DNA from: Rothia aerolata
GTDB taxonomy: Bacteria; Actinomycetota; Actinomycetes; Actinomycetales; Micrococcaceae
DNA length: 64,000 nucleotides
Assembly: GCF_014635585.1 (NCBI RefSeq)
Contig: NZ_BMDC01000004.1
Span: 201,952 to 265,951 of the forward strand
Reading direction: 5' to 3'
Under the pieces are notes generated by a model. The model had not been told where the DNA came from. It was given only the letters and a program-made list of their open reading frames with translations, and searched no databases. This document shows, piece by piece, positions 36,212-45,760 of the stretch (the first letter of the stretch is position 1; the number at the start of each line of letters is the position of its first letter). The position numbers were made by a program, and so were the translations under genes.

Positions 36212-38623
36212 ATGTCTAAAAAACCATCTTTGGCTTCACGGCTTAAAACAGAACGCCGGGTTGATGCGGTTTCTGCCTACGCAGGGCGGGGCTGGGTTCA
36301 GGGCCTAGCCATTGTCTTGCTCTTGAGTTTTACCATCATGGCAATCCTTGCCATGCGCACCTACTCCCTCTCGATGCCCCTTCCCGAGAAAATCGTGGAT
36401 GAGCGGGGCAACACCATTGCTACCTCCGAGCAGATTACCCACGGCCAGGAAATTTTCCAGAGCCGAGGTTTGCAGGAATACGGTTCAGCGCTGGGCCACG
36501 GTGGCTACCTTGGCCCCGACTTCACCGCTGAATACCTGCACCTGACCACCGAGCACGCGATTGAAGAATATCGCGCTGCCGGCATACAAGAGCCCCAGCA
36601 GGCTGTTGAAAACGAATGGCGGGAAAACCGCTATAGCGAAGACACCAAGACCCTGGTCTGGACTGACCAGCAGGTCAAAGAATTCCAGCGGATGGTGGAA
36701 CACTACAACACCTACCTGCGCGAGGAATCCGGGGAGAACGGCATGTTCCCCGATGCCCTGAAAACAGACCAGGAAATCTACGACACCACCGCCTTTTTCG
36801 GGTGGACGGCCTGGGCATCTGCTGCTGAACGACCCGACCAAAACTACTCCTACACCAACAACTGGCCCGGTGAAGAGAACGTGGGCAATAAGCCCACCGC
36901 TGAGCTGATGGTCTGGTCGGTTCTCTCGCTGATTGCCCTGATTGGTGGTATCGGCATTATCTTCCTCATCTATGGCCGTTGGTCTCGTACCATCGGCTGG
37001 CACGGCGAAGAGGCACCGGTTCTGGACTTCCGCCAGCCCGACTCCGTGCGGCTGACCCCCTCCCAGAAGATGGCGGGCCTCTTCTTCATCACCATCACCG
37101 TGCTCTTCTTCATTCAGATGATGCTGGGTGCCCTCACCGAGCACTACCGGGTGGAGCCCAATAGTTTCTACGGTCTGGACTGGATTGCCGACCTGCTGCC
37201 CTACACCGTCTCCCGTACCTGGCATCTCCAGCTCTCCCTGCTCTGGACCGCCGGTTCCTTCCTGGCAGGCGGCATCTTCATTGCCCCGCTGATTACCAAG
37301 AAAGAACCCAAGAAGCAGGGCCTGCTCACCGTTATTCTCTTTATTGCGGTAGTCGTGGTGGTTCTGGGCTCCATGCTCTTTGAGTGGCTCTCCCAGAAGG
37401 GAATCATGCCCGCGGGCTCCCTCTTCTCCCAGCAGTGGGAGTTCCTGGACCTGCCCCGCATCTTCCAGGTGGCGCTCACCGCCGGAATGTTCCTCTGGAT
37501 TATCATCGTCTACCGCACCATGAGCCAGACCATCAAGGGCCAGCGTAAAGACACCATGCCCTGGCTCTTCCTCTTCTCCGGTCTTGCCATTCCCATGTTC
37601 TACGCCGTGGGCCACATGGCAAGCTCCGATACCCACATTTCGGTGGCCGAGTTCTGGCGCTTCTGGGTGGTTCACCTCTGGGTTGAGGACTTCCTCGAAC
37701 TCTTCACCACCGTGATGGTCGCCTACATGTTCGTGCTGCTGGGCGTCGTCCGCGAGCGAATCGCTATCGCGATTATCATGATGGACGCCATCCTCTACTC
37801 CTTCGGCGGCGTCATCGGCACCCTGCACCACCTCTACTTCTCGGGAACCCCTGCAGAACAGATGGCCTTCGGCGCTTTCTTCTCGGCTATTGAGGTGGTA
37901 CCGCTGACCTTCCTTACCGTTGAGGCCTGGGGCTTTATGCAGCTGGGCGCCCGCCAGTACACCAACAAAACCAAGCCCTTCCCCCACCGCTGGGCAGTGA
38001 TGCTACTGGTCTCGGTGGGCTTCTGGAACTTCCTGGGCGCCGGCGTCATGGGCTTCTTGATTAACCTGCCCATCGTCTCCTACTTCGAAATCGGAACCGC
38101 CCTGACCGCCAACCACGCCCACGGCGCCATGATGGGCGTCTATGGCTTCTTGGCGCTCGCCTTCGCCGTCTTCGGTCTGCGGTATATCATTCCCGAGAAC
38201 CGCTGGCCTGATAAAGGGCTGCGCTATTCCTTCTGGGCACTGAATATCGGCCTGATTTGGATGGTCTTTATTTCGCTTCTGCCCATGGGTGTCTCGCAGC
38301 TCTACGAGTCGGTCAACACCGGCTACTACGAGGCCCGCACCTTCGACTTCATCAACAATCCCACCAACTCGCTGATTGAGTGGCTGCGCATGCCCGGCGA
38401 CATTATCTTTATCACCGGAGTGTTTCCGCTTCTTCTCATGAGTTTCCGGGCGGTTCAGGCTTTCTTCTCTAAGAACGCCAAGCCCACCACCCTACAGCTA
38501 CAGGATCCCCCGCTCTATGAGGTGATGACCGAGGAGCGCCTGGAAGAGTTGGCCGCCGCAGAACGCGCCGAGAAGCTACCCGAGCAGCTCAGCCCCTACC
38601 GCAGCGACCGCCGGAAGGAATAG
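36212..38623 (+). CDS. norZ: quinol-dependent nitric oxide reductase (qNor)
   Basis: 803 residues. N-terminal helix, then a ~190-residue extracytoplasmic domain with SRGLQEYGSALGHGGYLGPD, typical of the single-subunit qNor, then the 12-helix heme-copper core with His ligands in RTWHLQLSLLW, FWVVHLWVEDFLELF, GTLHHLYF and ANHAHGAMMGVYGF. It reduces NO to N2O with quinol in the membrane. No other denitrification genes are nearby, so the likely role is NO detoxification. First gene of a set of three. Confidence 0.95.
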   Translation: MSKKPSLASRLKTERRVDAVSAYAGRGWVQGLAIVLLLSFTIMAILAMRTYSLSMPLPEKIVDERGNTIATSEQITHGQEIFQSRGLQEYGSALGHGGYLGPDFTAEYLHLTTEHAIEEYRAAGIQEPQQAVENEWRENRYSEDTKTLVWTDQQVKEFQRMVEHYNTYLREESGENGMFPDALKTDQEIYDTTAFFGWTAWASAAERPDQNYSYTNNWPGEENVGNKPTAELMVWSVLSLIALIGGIGIIFLIYGRWSRTIGWHGEEAPVLDFRQPDSVRLTPSQKMAGLFFITITVLFFIQMMLGALTEHYRVEPNSFYGLDWIADLLPYTVSRTWHLQLSLLWTAGSFLAGGIFIAPLITKKEPKKQGLLTVILFIAVVVVVLGSMLFEWLSQKGIMPAGSLFSQQWEFLDLPRIFQVALTAGMFLWIIIVYRTMSQTIKGQRKDTMPWLFLFSGLAIPMFYAVGHMASSDTHISVAEFWRFWVVHLWVEDFLELFTTVMVAYMFVLLGVVRERIAIAIIMMDAILYSFGGVIGTLHHLYFSGTPAEQMAFGAFFSAIEVVPLTFLTVEAWGFMQLGARQYTNKTKPFPHRWAVMLLVSVGFWNFLGAGVMGFLINLPIVSYFEIGTALTANHAHGAMMGVYGFLALAFAVFGLRYIIPENRWPDKGLRYSFWALNIGLIWMVFISLLPMGVSQLYESVNTGYYEARTFDFINNPTNSLIEWLRMPGDIIFITGVFPLLLMSFRAVQAFFSKNAKPTTLQLQDPPLYEVMTEERLEELAAAERAEKLPEQLSPYRSDRRKE

Positions 38624-38625
38624 CC

Positions 38626-39480
38626 GTGCCAGAACAGATATGGGGCGTGACCACCCTGGTGTGGGTCGCGGCAGTGTATGCGCTTTTGCTGGTTGGCCTT
38701 GGCTACCTCTTTGACCGGCTAGCCCGGCGCTCCTCCCAGCGCTCGGTGGCCAACCGCACCTTTGGTTTTCACTACCACGAATCCCACGATGCCTGGCAGT
38801 GTCCCGAAGACCAGTGGCTCTGGCCCACCGCCTACGACACCGATAACAGGGTGATGCGCTACCGCGCCAACGCCGATATTTGCAACACCTGCCCGGTCAA
38901 GAGTACCTGTACGGTCTCGAACCAGGGCAGGGAAATCGTGCGCGAAATCGACCCCTGGCCCTACTCGGATTCGGGTCGTTTTCACCGCGGCTTGGCCACC
39001 GCCGTCTCCTCCTTCTCGCTGGTCATTATGGTCATGGCAGCCGTGCTCTTCCATTCCCCGGCAGAGGTGGCGGTGGAGGTAGCTGTTGCCGTGCTCTGTT
39101 GTGGCCTCACCGTGCCGCTGGGTATCAAGCTGCTGCACAACCCCGCGAATTTGGACGGCGTGGGGGTAACTCACGTGCGCAATGTGTCGGCTAGCGAATC
39201 CACCGAGGTGCTGATAGACCGTTTCGCCCAGAAATGGGGCGGGGTGGCCAACGAACGCAAGGCAAAGAGCGCGATGGAGCGGGAGCGGGAACTGCTACCG
39301 GTAGTCTCCGTGACCAATTCACAGCGGGTGGGCTCCTCGCGGATTGGCAAAATCCGTGGTTGGAGCGGTGTGAAAGAAGCTCCGCTGCACCGCACCACCG
39401 CCGAGGCGCTGGAACGAATGAATCTTGACCGCAGTCAGAAGCAGCGCGCTTCGTCGCGGGAATCTTCGGAAGAAAGGTAA
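38626..39480 (+). CDS. Cys-rich membrane protein linked to qNor
   Basis: 284 residues; GTG start two bases after the qNor stop, hence coupled. One helix at ~8-28, a soluble part (~35-120), then a hairpin of two helices (~125-170) and a polar tail. The soluble part has Cys in DAWQCPEDQWLW and ADICNTCPVKSTCT, a C-x(n)-C-x2-C-x5-C array fit for an Fe-S cluster or zinc, followed by conserved-looking DPWPYSDSGRFHRGLA. I do not recognise the family. A redox or sensor partner of the NO reductase is inferred from position only. Confidence 0.8.
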   Translation: MPEQIWGVTTLVWVAAVYALLLVGLGYLFDRLARRSSQRSVANRTFGFHYHESHDAWQCPEDQWLWPTAYDTDNRVMRYRANADICNTCPVKSTCTVSNQGREIVREIDPWPYSDSGRFHRGLATAVSSFSLVIMVMAAVLFHSPAEVAVEVAVAVLCCGLTVPLGIKLLHNPANLDGVGVTHVRNVSASESTEVLIDRFAQKWGGVANERKAKSAMERERELLPVVSVTNSQRVGSSRIGKIRGWSGVKEAPLHRTTAEALERMNLDRSQKQRASSRESSEER

Positions 39481-39484
39481 AACC

Positions 39485-40282
39485 ATGACAGCCCTGATAG
39501 TTGTGCTCAGCATTGTGGTGGTGGTTCTGGTGCTGTTGCTGGCATCAATCCGCGTGATTCCCGAATACGAACGCGGCATTGCATTCCGTTTTGGGCATGT
39601 TCGGCCCATGCTCAAACCCGGAATCCACCTGATTTTTCCCCTCATCGATTCTCTCCAGCGTGTTGATCTGCGCGTGATTACCCTGACTATTCCGCCGCAG
39701 GAAATTATCACCAAAGACAACGTGCCCGCCCGCGTGAACGCCGTCGTGCTCTTCAACGTCACCGACCCGCAGCGCGCCGTCCTTGAAGTAGAGAACTACG
39801 CGGTGGCAACTTCGCAGATCTCCCAAACCACCCTGCGTAGCCTGCTGGGTCGCGCGGAGCTGGATGACCTGCTGGCCCATCGCGAAGACCTCAACTCCGA
39901 TTTGCAGAGCATCATTAACGCCCGCACCGACGGCTGGGGTATCGACGTCTCCCTGGTGGAGATTAAGGACGTCGAGATTCCAGAGGCAATGCAGCGGGCC
40001 ATGAGCCGAGAGGCAGAGGCGGAACGCGAGCGCCGGGCTAAGATTATTTCTGCCCGCGGTGAGCTCGAATCTTCCAACGAGCTCAAGGCCGCAGCAGACA
40101 CACTCAGCCAGTCGCCGGCGTCATTGCAGCTGCGCTACCTACAGACCCTGCTGGAACTCGGGGCAGACCAGAACTCCACGGTGGTCTTCCCTCTCCCGGT
40201 GGATGTGCTGGGCCCGCTGATGAGCGGAATCAAGCCGGTGGTCGATGCCTTCAGTGAAAAATCGCAACCGGAGAACGAGTAA
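39485..40282 (+). CDS. SPFH/band 7 domain protein (slipin)
   Basis: 265 residues. N-terminal membrane helix (MTALIVVLSIVVVVLVLLLA), then the SPFH domain (IPEYERGIAFRFGHV ... DNVPARVNAVVLFNV) and a short coiled-coil (EAEAERERRAKIISARGELE, ~177-196). Scaffold proteins of this group organise membrane patches. ATG 39485 with GAAAGG, four bases after the Cys-rich gene, so probably in the qNor operon. Confidence 0.9.
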   Translation: MTALIVVLSIVVVVLVLLLASIRVIPEYERGIAFRFGHVRPMLKPGIHLIFPLIDSLQRVDLRVITLTIPPQEIITKDNVPARVNAVVLFNVTDPQRAVLEVENYAVATSQISQTTLRSLLGRAELDDLLAHREDLNSDLQSIINARTDGWGIDVSLVEIKDVEIPEAMQRAMSREAEAERERRAKIISARGELESSNELKAAADTLSQSPASLQLRYLQTLLELGADQNSTVVFPLPVDVLGPLMSGIKPVVDAFSEKSQPENE

Positions 40283-40374
40283 GTTAGTCCTTAAGGCTGA
40301 GGACTTCGAGCACTAAGAGCACCTAGTGTTAAGGGTGAGTACACGAGAAACACTCAAAATACTAGGAGCCATAC

Positions 40375-41379
40375 GTGCTAGAAGTGCAGTTACTGACCAA
40401 ACGGTACGGTGCCAAAACCGCGGTGAACAACATCAGTTTCACCGTGCCCGACGGCCGAGTTACCGGTTTCCTGGGGCCGAACGGCGCCGGAAAATCCACC
40501 ACCATGCGTATGCTGGTGGGCCTGGAGAAGCCCACCAGAGGTACCGCCCTGGTCGACGGCCAGAAGTACACCTCCCTCAAGTCCCCGCTTTCATCTGTGG
40601 GTGTTCTGCTGGATGCCAAGGCCATGCACCCCGGCCGTTCGGGGTTGAACCACCTGCGTTCTTTGGCGATGACCCACGGTATTCCGAAAAAGCGGGTCGA
40701 CGAAGTTATTGAGCTGACCGGTCTCACCGCTGTTTCTAAGAAGAAGGTCAAGGGCTTTTCCCTGGGCATGGGCCAGCGCATGGGTATTGCTGCAGCCCTT
40801 CTGGGCGACCCCCAGAACGTGATTCTCGATGAGCCGGTCAACGGCCTTGACCCCGAGGGTGTGATCTGGGTACGCAACCTGGCCCGCTACCTGGCCTCAG
40901 AGGGTAAGTGCGTTCTGATTTCCTCCCACCTGATGAGCGAGATGTCCCAGACCGCCGATGACCTGGTGGTTATCGGTCGAGGCCGTCTGCTGGCAAATTC
41001 CTCCATGAAGGAATTTTTGGCTCTTGCCGATAACAACCGGGTTCTGGTGCGCACCGACGCGCGCGAGGAATTCGATCGGCTGCTGGCTAACCGCGGTGCC
41101 AGTGTCTCTCCGCTAGAAACCGACGCCCTGATGGTCACCGGTGTTCCCGCCCGCGAACTCGCCCAGCTGGCTCTGGAGAACCGCCTGCTGTTACACGAGC
41201 TCACCCCCCAGGTTGCCACCCTTGAAGATGTCTACATGAATATGACCCGTGACGAGGTTGAATACAACTCATCACAGTTGGGGAATGTAAACCCTGTGCA
41301 GGACGATGCCGCCCCCGCGCCGTCCGCGGAATCATCTACCCCCTGGTCTAACGCTTCTCACCCGAAGGAGAAGAACTAA
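40375..41379 (+). CDS. ABC transporter ATP-binding protein
   Basis: 334 residues, DrrA/CcmA-like. Walker A GPNGAGKSTTMRML (~36-49), signature FSLGMGQRMG, Walker B NVILDEPVNGLDPEG. After the ATPase domain comes a ~90-residue C-terminal domain (RVLVRTDAREEFDRLL) and an Ala/Pro/Ser-rich tail. GTG start with TAGGAG. Exporter of an unknown substrate; the partner permease follows with a one-base overlap (TAATG). Confidence 0.92.
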   Translation: MLEVQLLTKRYGAKTAVNNISFTVPDGRVTGFLGPNGAGKSTTMRMLVGLEKPTRGTALVDGQKYTSLKSPLSSVGVLLDAKAMHPGRSGLNHLRSLAMTHGIPKKRVDEVIELTGLTAVSKKKVKGFSLGMGQRMGIAAALLGDPQNVILDEPVNGLDPEGVIWVRNLARYLASEGKCVLISSHLMSEMSQTADDLVVIGRGRLLANSSMKEFLALADNNRVLVRTDAREEFDRLLANRGASVSPLETDALMVTGVPARELAQLALENRLLLHELTPQVATLEDVYMNMTRDEVEYNSSQLGNVNPVQDDAAPAPSAESSTPWSNASHPKEKN

Positions 41380-42281
41380 TGAGTCTCGCAGTATCAACGC
41401 CTCCTACCACGAACCCCGCCCACTCACAGTTTGCCGATAAGAAGCTGGGCTTATTCGGCGTGCTGCGCTCGGAATTTCTCAAGTTCCGCACCCTCACCAC
41501 CAACTGGGTGATGACCATTGTGATTGCCGTGGTCATGATCGGCTTCGCGCTGATTATGGGCCTTTCCATTAACAGCTTTATGGACATGATGAAGTCCAGC
41601 GCCGAAGAGATGATGGGCCCCGGCGGCAATCCCTCTAACGCTGTCGATATGAACCAGCTGGTGGACTACGCTTACCGCCTGGGCGGTATGGGCCTGGACA
41701 TGGGCAATATGCTGGTGGGTTCTGTAGCCGTGGTGTTTGTGGGCTCTGAATATGCCACCCGGTCTATGCAAACCACCACCACAGCCGTTCCGCGCCGCTC
41801 CATGGTCTTTTTCGCCAAGATGCTGGTGCTGACTATCTATACCTTTGTGCTGGGCTTTGTTCTGGCGGCTATCTCTTACTGGGCGGGCCACATGGTGCTC
41901 TACCAGGAGATTAAGGATGCCGCGACCTTTGAAACCGGCGTGGTCTGGAACTGGGTAGCGGTGGCAATCTACTTCGTCTTCATGGCCTGGATGGGCCTGG
42001 GCTTCGGCTTCCTGTTGCGCAACAATGCCGGCGGAATCATGATGGTGGTGGCTATTATGCTGATTCTTCCCATCATCTTCACCCTGATGGCCCTGAGCGA
42101 CTGGCAGTGGGTAACTGATCTCTCCAAGTACCTGCCCCAGAACCTGGGTACTGAGATGACCGCCTACACGGTGGCCGATGGCTCCATGAAGCAGGCAGAA
42201 GCCGGCGGCTGGTTTGCTCTCTGGGCGCTGATTCCGGCTCTGCTGGGCTACCTTCGTTTCCGCTTCACCGATAGCAAATAG
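41379..42281 (+). CDS. ABC transporter permease (ABC-2 type)
   Basis: 300 residues, six membrane helices; N-terminal LFGVLRSEFLKFRTLTTNW is the amphipathic entry of ABC-2 permeases. A 45-residue extracytoplasmic loop follows helix 1. It forms an exporter with the ATPase before it and is followed six bases later by the histidine kinase, the usual layout of a peptide-sensing or antibiotic-responding module in Actinobacteria. Confidence 0.9.
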   Translation: MSLAVSTPPTTNPAHSQFADKKLGLFGVLRSEFLKFRTLTTNWVMTIVIAVVMIGFALIMGLSINSFMDMMKSSAEEMMGPGGNPSNAVDMNQLVDYAYRLGGMGLDMGNMLVGSVAVVFVGSEYATRSMQTTTTAVPRRSMVFFAKMLVLTIYTFVLGFVLAAISYWAGHMVLYQEIKDAATFETGVVWNWVAVAIYFVFMAWMGLGFGFLLRNNAGGIMMVVAIMLILPIIFTLMALSDWQWVTDLSKYLPQNLGTEMTAYTVADGSMKQAEAGGWFALWALIPALLGYLRFRFTDSK

Positions 42282-42287
42282 AATTCC

Positions 42288-43655
42288 ATGAAACGCATAT
42301 TTGCGGGCGCTGCTTCTCATCCGGTTGCTGAACTGACCGAGGAGCAGCGCCTCCTTCTGGGTAGGCACGGGCCGGTCCGCCGCTGGATACTGCGCTCCCC
42401 ACTGCAGGTCAACTGCATTTTGGCCGCGGCAAACCTGCTCTTAGTGGTGGTATCTACTGTCACGGGAATCTATGCAGAGCAAGCGTTTATGGGGGAGTCT
42501 CAGCGAACTTTCGGCCCCCTTGTCTGGGCCCTGATTATCTTCAACATCGTTTTCTCCTGCCTTGTGGTGGTGCGCAATAGGGCACCGCTAGTTTTTCTGC
42601 TGCTGTCGATAGCGGTGGAGTTTGCCTTTCTGGCGGTAACCCATTCCACCAATAATTCAGCAACGGGCTACACCGCCTGGATTTTTCTCTACACGATTGC
42701 GGCTGAACGCAGCGGTAGAAAAGCGGTGGTGGGTTTCCTAGCCCTCTCCCTCTTCTCGCTGAGCTATATCGCCATAGATTTTATGGCGGGCTTTAGGCTG
42801 GGCTTTGAAACGGTCACAACCACCGAGACCCCCTATGAGAACGGTAGCGTCAACGAGGTGCTGCTTATCTCCGGGGTGGGCTACGGCTTTATTTTGATGC
42901 TCCACCTGGTCATCGTGATGGCGGGCCGGGCCGTGCGTAAGTCGCGACTGTTCGATCGCGAGATGATCCAGCGCTTTTCGCAGACCCAGAAGCTGGCGGC
43001 GACTGAGGAACGGGCGCGGATCGCCCGCGAGATGCACGACGTCGTTGCCCACTCGCTGACCGTGATGATTGCGCTCTCGGACGGCGCTCGGATTGTGGGG
43101 CGCACGAACCAAGACCGCGCCGATGAGGTGCTACAGGAGCTCTCTTCTACCGGCAGGTCTGCCCTGGCGGATATGCGCAGGATGCTCGGCGTGCTACGCG
43201 ATTCCTCCGAGGAGAACGCGCCGCTGACCCCCGCCGCCGGTAGCGATAATGCTGAGGAAAACCTGGCGGAGCTGGTGGGTTCCTTTGAATCCACCGGCCT
43301 GCCGGTTACCTTTGTGCACGGGGGGCAATCTATTCCCGCTGATAACAACCTGCGGCTGACTATCTACCGTATTGTGCAGGAGTCTTTGACCAACGTTCTA
43401 CGCTACGGCAAGGGGGTCCACTCTGTGCGGGTGAAGGTGCAGGTTGAGCTTCCCGACGTACGTATTACGGTGGTCAATGATGGTTCTGCCGCCCTAGAGC
43501 AGAATCGCACGGGTGGTTTCTCGCTGGGGGCGGGCAAGGGAATCTCCGGCATGAAAGAGCGGGCTACCCTTTACCGCGGAAGCGTAGAAGCCGGCCCCAA
43601 TGATGTTGGTGGATGGACAGTCCGGGCCCACCTGAGGTGGGAACCACAAGCCTAA
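42288..43655 (+). CDS. sensor histidine kinase (NarL-type partner)
   Basis: 455 residues. About five or six membrane helices (~35-220), then the HisKA_3 dimer domain with phospho-accepting His in ARIAREMHDVVAHSLTVMIA, and a C-terminal ATPase with IVQESLTNVLRYG (N box) and GKGISGMKER (G box). It has no large extracytoplasmic sensor domain, so it may sense within the membrane or through the adjacent ABC transporter. Confidence 0.92.
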   Translation: MKRIFAGAASHPVAELTEEQRLLLGRHGPVRRWILRSPLQVNCILAAANLLLVVVSTVTGIYAEQAFMGESQRTFGPLVWALIIFNIVFSCLVVVRNRAPLVFLLLSIAVEFAFLAVTHSTNNSATGYTAWIFLYTIAAERSGRKAVVGFLALSLFSLSYIAIDFMAGFRLGFETVTTTETPYENGSVNEVLLISGVGYGFILMLHLVIVMAGRAVRKSRLFDREMIQRFSQTQKLAATEERARIAREMHDVVAHSLTVMIALSDGARIVGRTNQDRADEVLQELSSTGRSALADMRRMLGVLRDSSEENAPLTPAAGSDNAEENLAELVGSFESTGLPVTFVHGGQSIPADNNLRLTIYRIVQESLTNVLRYGKGVHSVRVKVQVELPDVRITVVNDGSAALEQNRTGGFSLGAGKGISGMKERATLYRGSVEAGPNDVGGWTVRAHLRWEPQA

Positions 43656-43727
43656 ACTCTTGGGTGGCACTAAACTGAGGGAGGGCAGTAAAAAATAATC
43701 GCCCCTACCGTTGAAAGGAGCCGGTTG

Positions 43728-44435
43728 GTGGATCAGCAGTTTCAGCCGCTACGCGTGGCTTTGGTGGATGACCAGCCCCTGTTGCGTATGGGCTTCCGCC
43801 TGGTTTTAGAGGGGGCCGGTATTGAGGTAGTGGGCGAGGCCAACAACGGTGCCGAGGGCGTGGAGCTGGTGCGCAGCCTGGCCCCCGACGTGGTGCTCAT
43901 GGACGTTCGGATGCCGGTGCTCGACGGCATTGAGGCAACCCGGCAAATTGTTGAGTCTTGCGACTCTAAGGTAATTATTCTGACCACCTTTGACCTCGAC
44001 GAATATGCTTTCTCGGGCCTGCGTGCCGGTGCCAGTGCCTTTCTGCTTAAGGATGTTGAACCCGATGAACTGGTGAAGGCGGTGCGGGTAGTGCAGGCGG
44101 GGGAGTCGATTGTTGCCCCGCGAATTACCTCCCGCCTGGTGGAGGAATACGTTGCTTCGAGCGCCTCTACCGCATATAGCCCAGACAACATATATACTGC
44201 TCAGGTGGAACTTCTGACCCCGCGCGAGCAGGATACCGTGGGGGCTATTGCCGAGGGGCTGTCTAACGCTGAAATTGCCAGCCGCTTCTTCGTCTCTGAG
44301 ACCACGGTGAAAACCCACGTGCGCTCTATCCTGACCAAGCTGCACCTGCGCGACCGCGTGCAGGTGGTGGTCTTTGCCTACGAGTCGGGAATGGTGAGCC
44401 CCGGTCGGCAGACTAGCGCTGGGGGTCAGCGATGA
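43728..44435 (+). CDS. LuxR/NarL-family response regulator
   Basis: 235 residues. Receiver domain with phospho-acceptor Asp in VVLMDVRMPVLDG (~53-65) and Lys in FLLKDV; C-terminal LuxR helix-turn-helix TPREQDTVGAIAEGLSNAEI ... ETTVKTHVRSILTKL. GTG 43728 is chosen because GGAG lies 7 nt upstream; TTG 43725 is too close. It is the partner of the preceding kinase and probably controls the ABC transporter genes. Confidence 0.93.
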   Translation: MDQQFQPLRVALVDDQPLLRMGFRLVLEGAGIEVVGEANNGAEGVELVRSLAPDVVLMDVRMPVLDGIEATRQIVESCDSKVIILTTFDLDEYAFSGLRAGASAFLLKDVEPDELVKAVRVVQAGESIVAPRITSRLVEEYVASSASTAYSPDNIYTAQVELLTPREQDTVGAIAEGLSNAEIASRFFVSETTVKTHVRSILTKLHLRDRVQVVVFAYESGMVSPGRQTSAGGQR

Positions 44436-45664
44436 AGCCGGAGACTGACTCCCAGGGCCAGCAACCTACCTCCACCGAGCAGGACGACGCTCAGCAGGCC
44501 ACCCGCGCTAAACAGTGGTGGTCGCCGTCCGGCCTCATCCAGTCCACTACCACCCGTGCCGCCGGTATTCTCACGCGCTCGGAGAAGATTCTGGTGCGCC
44601 GCCGCATGGGTCTGATTGCTATTGCGGTGGTGGCATTAGCCGCCCTGGTGGCATCGCTGGGCAACTATATTTTTCTCGCCCACAGCCCGCGAGAGGCCGC
44701 AGATAACTACCTCTCCCGCCTACAGAGCGGTAACTACTTCATGGCGGTTGATGCCTCTGCCTACTCGAACCAGTCGGCTGTCTTTTTGAAAAACTCCATG
44801 TACCGGGCGGCCCAGGGGCGGGTGCAGGAATACTCAATTACCTCTGTTGACCAGCAGGGCGACCGTGCTGTGGCGCAGGCAGAGCTGACTATTGAGGGGC
44901 AGAAAGAGCGGGTGGAGATTCCCCTGGTGCAGGACCACCGGTCGGGAGTTTTCAATGATGTGTGGCGCCTTGACTACACCTCGCAGGTGAACCAGAAAAT
45001 TACCTCGACCATTGATCTCGACTCGGTAGAGCTCAACGGCTATCAGCTGAAAATGCGCAATACCGTGACCGACGGTGAGCACGCCTTCCACTGGGATATG
45101 CCGCTGCTACCCGGCGAGTACATTCTGGATTTCCCCAAGGATTCCTACTACGCCATGGCGGGCGGGGCCAAGACTATTTCTCTGGGTTTCCGCCAGACCG
45201 AACTTGCCCCGGTGGATATTAAGGTTCGCCCCTCGGCTCGCATGTGGCAGGAGACCGACGCCGCGATTGAGACCTGGGTGCAAACCTGCGAGTCGGCGCA
45301 TACGCTAGCTCCCTCGGGCTGCCCCGCCTCCCAGATCTACGATTCGTCAGGACGACCGCTCGACGACTCCTCGGCGGAGGCGACTCCCAGCGCCTCGGCT
45401 TCATCCAGCCCCAGCGCCGCCCGCCCCCGCAAGATTGAAGACGTGAAGTGGGAGCTGCAAGAGCGGCCCCCGCTGGTGCTGACCCAGAATGAAAACCAGC
45501 CCAGCCTGTGGGAGGCAAATCAGAACGACCCGGTTGTGTTTCGGCTGACCTACACCGTTGACGGCAAACCGCAGTCTGAAACGGTTGAGGCATATATCCA
45601 CGCCAATATCACCTCAACCGACGATACCGCCTCGATTTCGGCGGGTCTTGACGATCGAGACTAG
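44432..45664 (+). CDS. single-pass membrane protein of unknown function
   Basis: 410 residues; ATG overlaps the response-regulator stop by four bases. Residues 1-~52 polar and cytoplasmic, one helix ~53-76, then a large extracytoplasmic part. HSPREAADNYLSRLQSGNYF and the following 100 residues look like an NTF2-like fold as in TcaA-type proteins; a Ser/Ala/Pro-rich stretch lies near 305-330. I do not recognise the family. Co-expression with the two-component system and exporter suggests a role in envelope stress; inference only. Confidence 0.7.
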   Translation: MKPETDSQGQQPTSTEQDDAQQATRAKQWWSPSGLIQSTTTRAAGILTRSEKILVRRRMGLIAIAVVALAALVASLGNYIFLAHSPREAADNYLSRLQSGNYFMAVDASAYSNQSAVFLKNSMYRAAQGRVQEYSITSVDQQGDRAVAQAELTIEGQKERVEIPLVQDHRSGVFNDVWRLDYTSQVNQKITSTIDLDSVELNGYQLKMRNTVTDGEHAFHWDMPLLPGEYILDFPKDSYYAMAGGAKTISLGFRQTELAPVDIKVRPSARMWQETDAAIETWVQTCESAHTLAPSGCPASQIYDSSGRPLDDSSAEATPSASASSSPSAARPRKIEDVKWELQERPPLVLTQNENQPSLWEANQNDPVVFRLTYTVDGKPQSETVEAYIHANITSTDDTASISAGLDDRD

Positions 45665-45760
45665 GGCTATCACGCCCTCTGCGAAAGACCCTGGTGGCTC
45701 CGGTAGCTGACCGGTAGATTGGGGGAGTAAGAACGTATCGCTCTTACCTAAGGAGACTCC

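Noticed and set aside
36485-37987. 500-codon frame opposite the NO reductase gene
   Set aside because: Shadow frame in high-GC codon pattern; the plus-strand frame has all heme ligands and a defined family.
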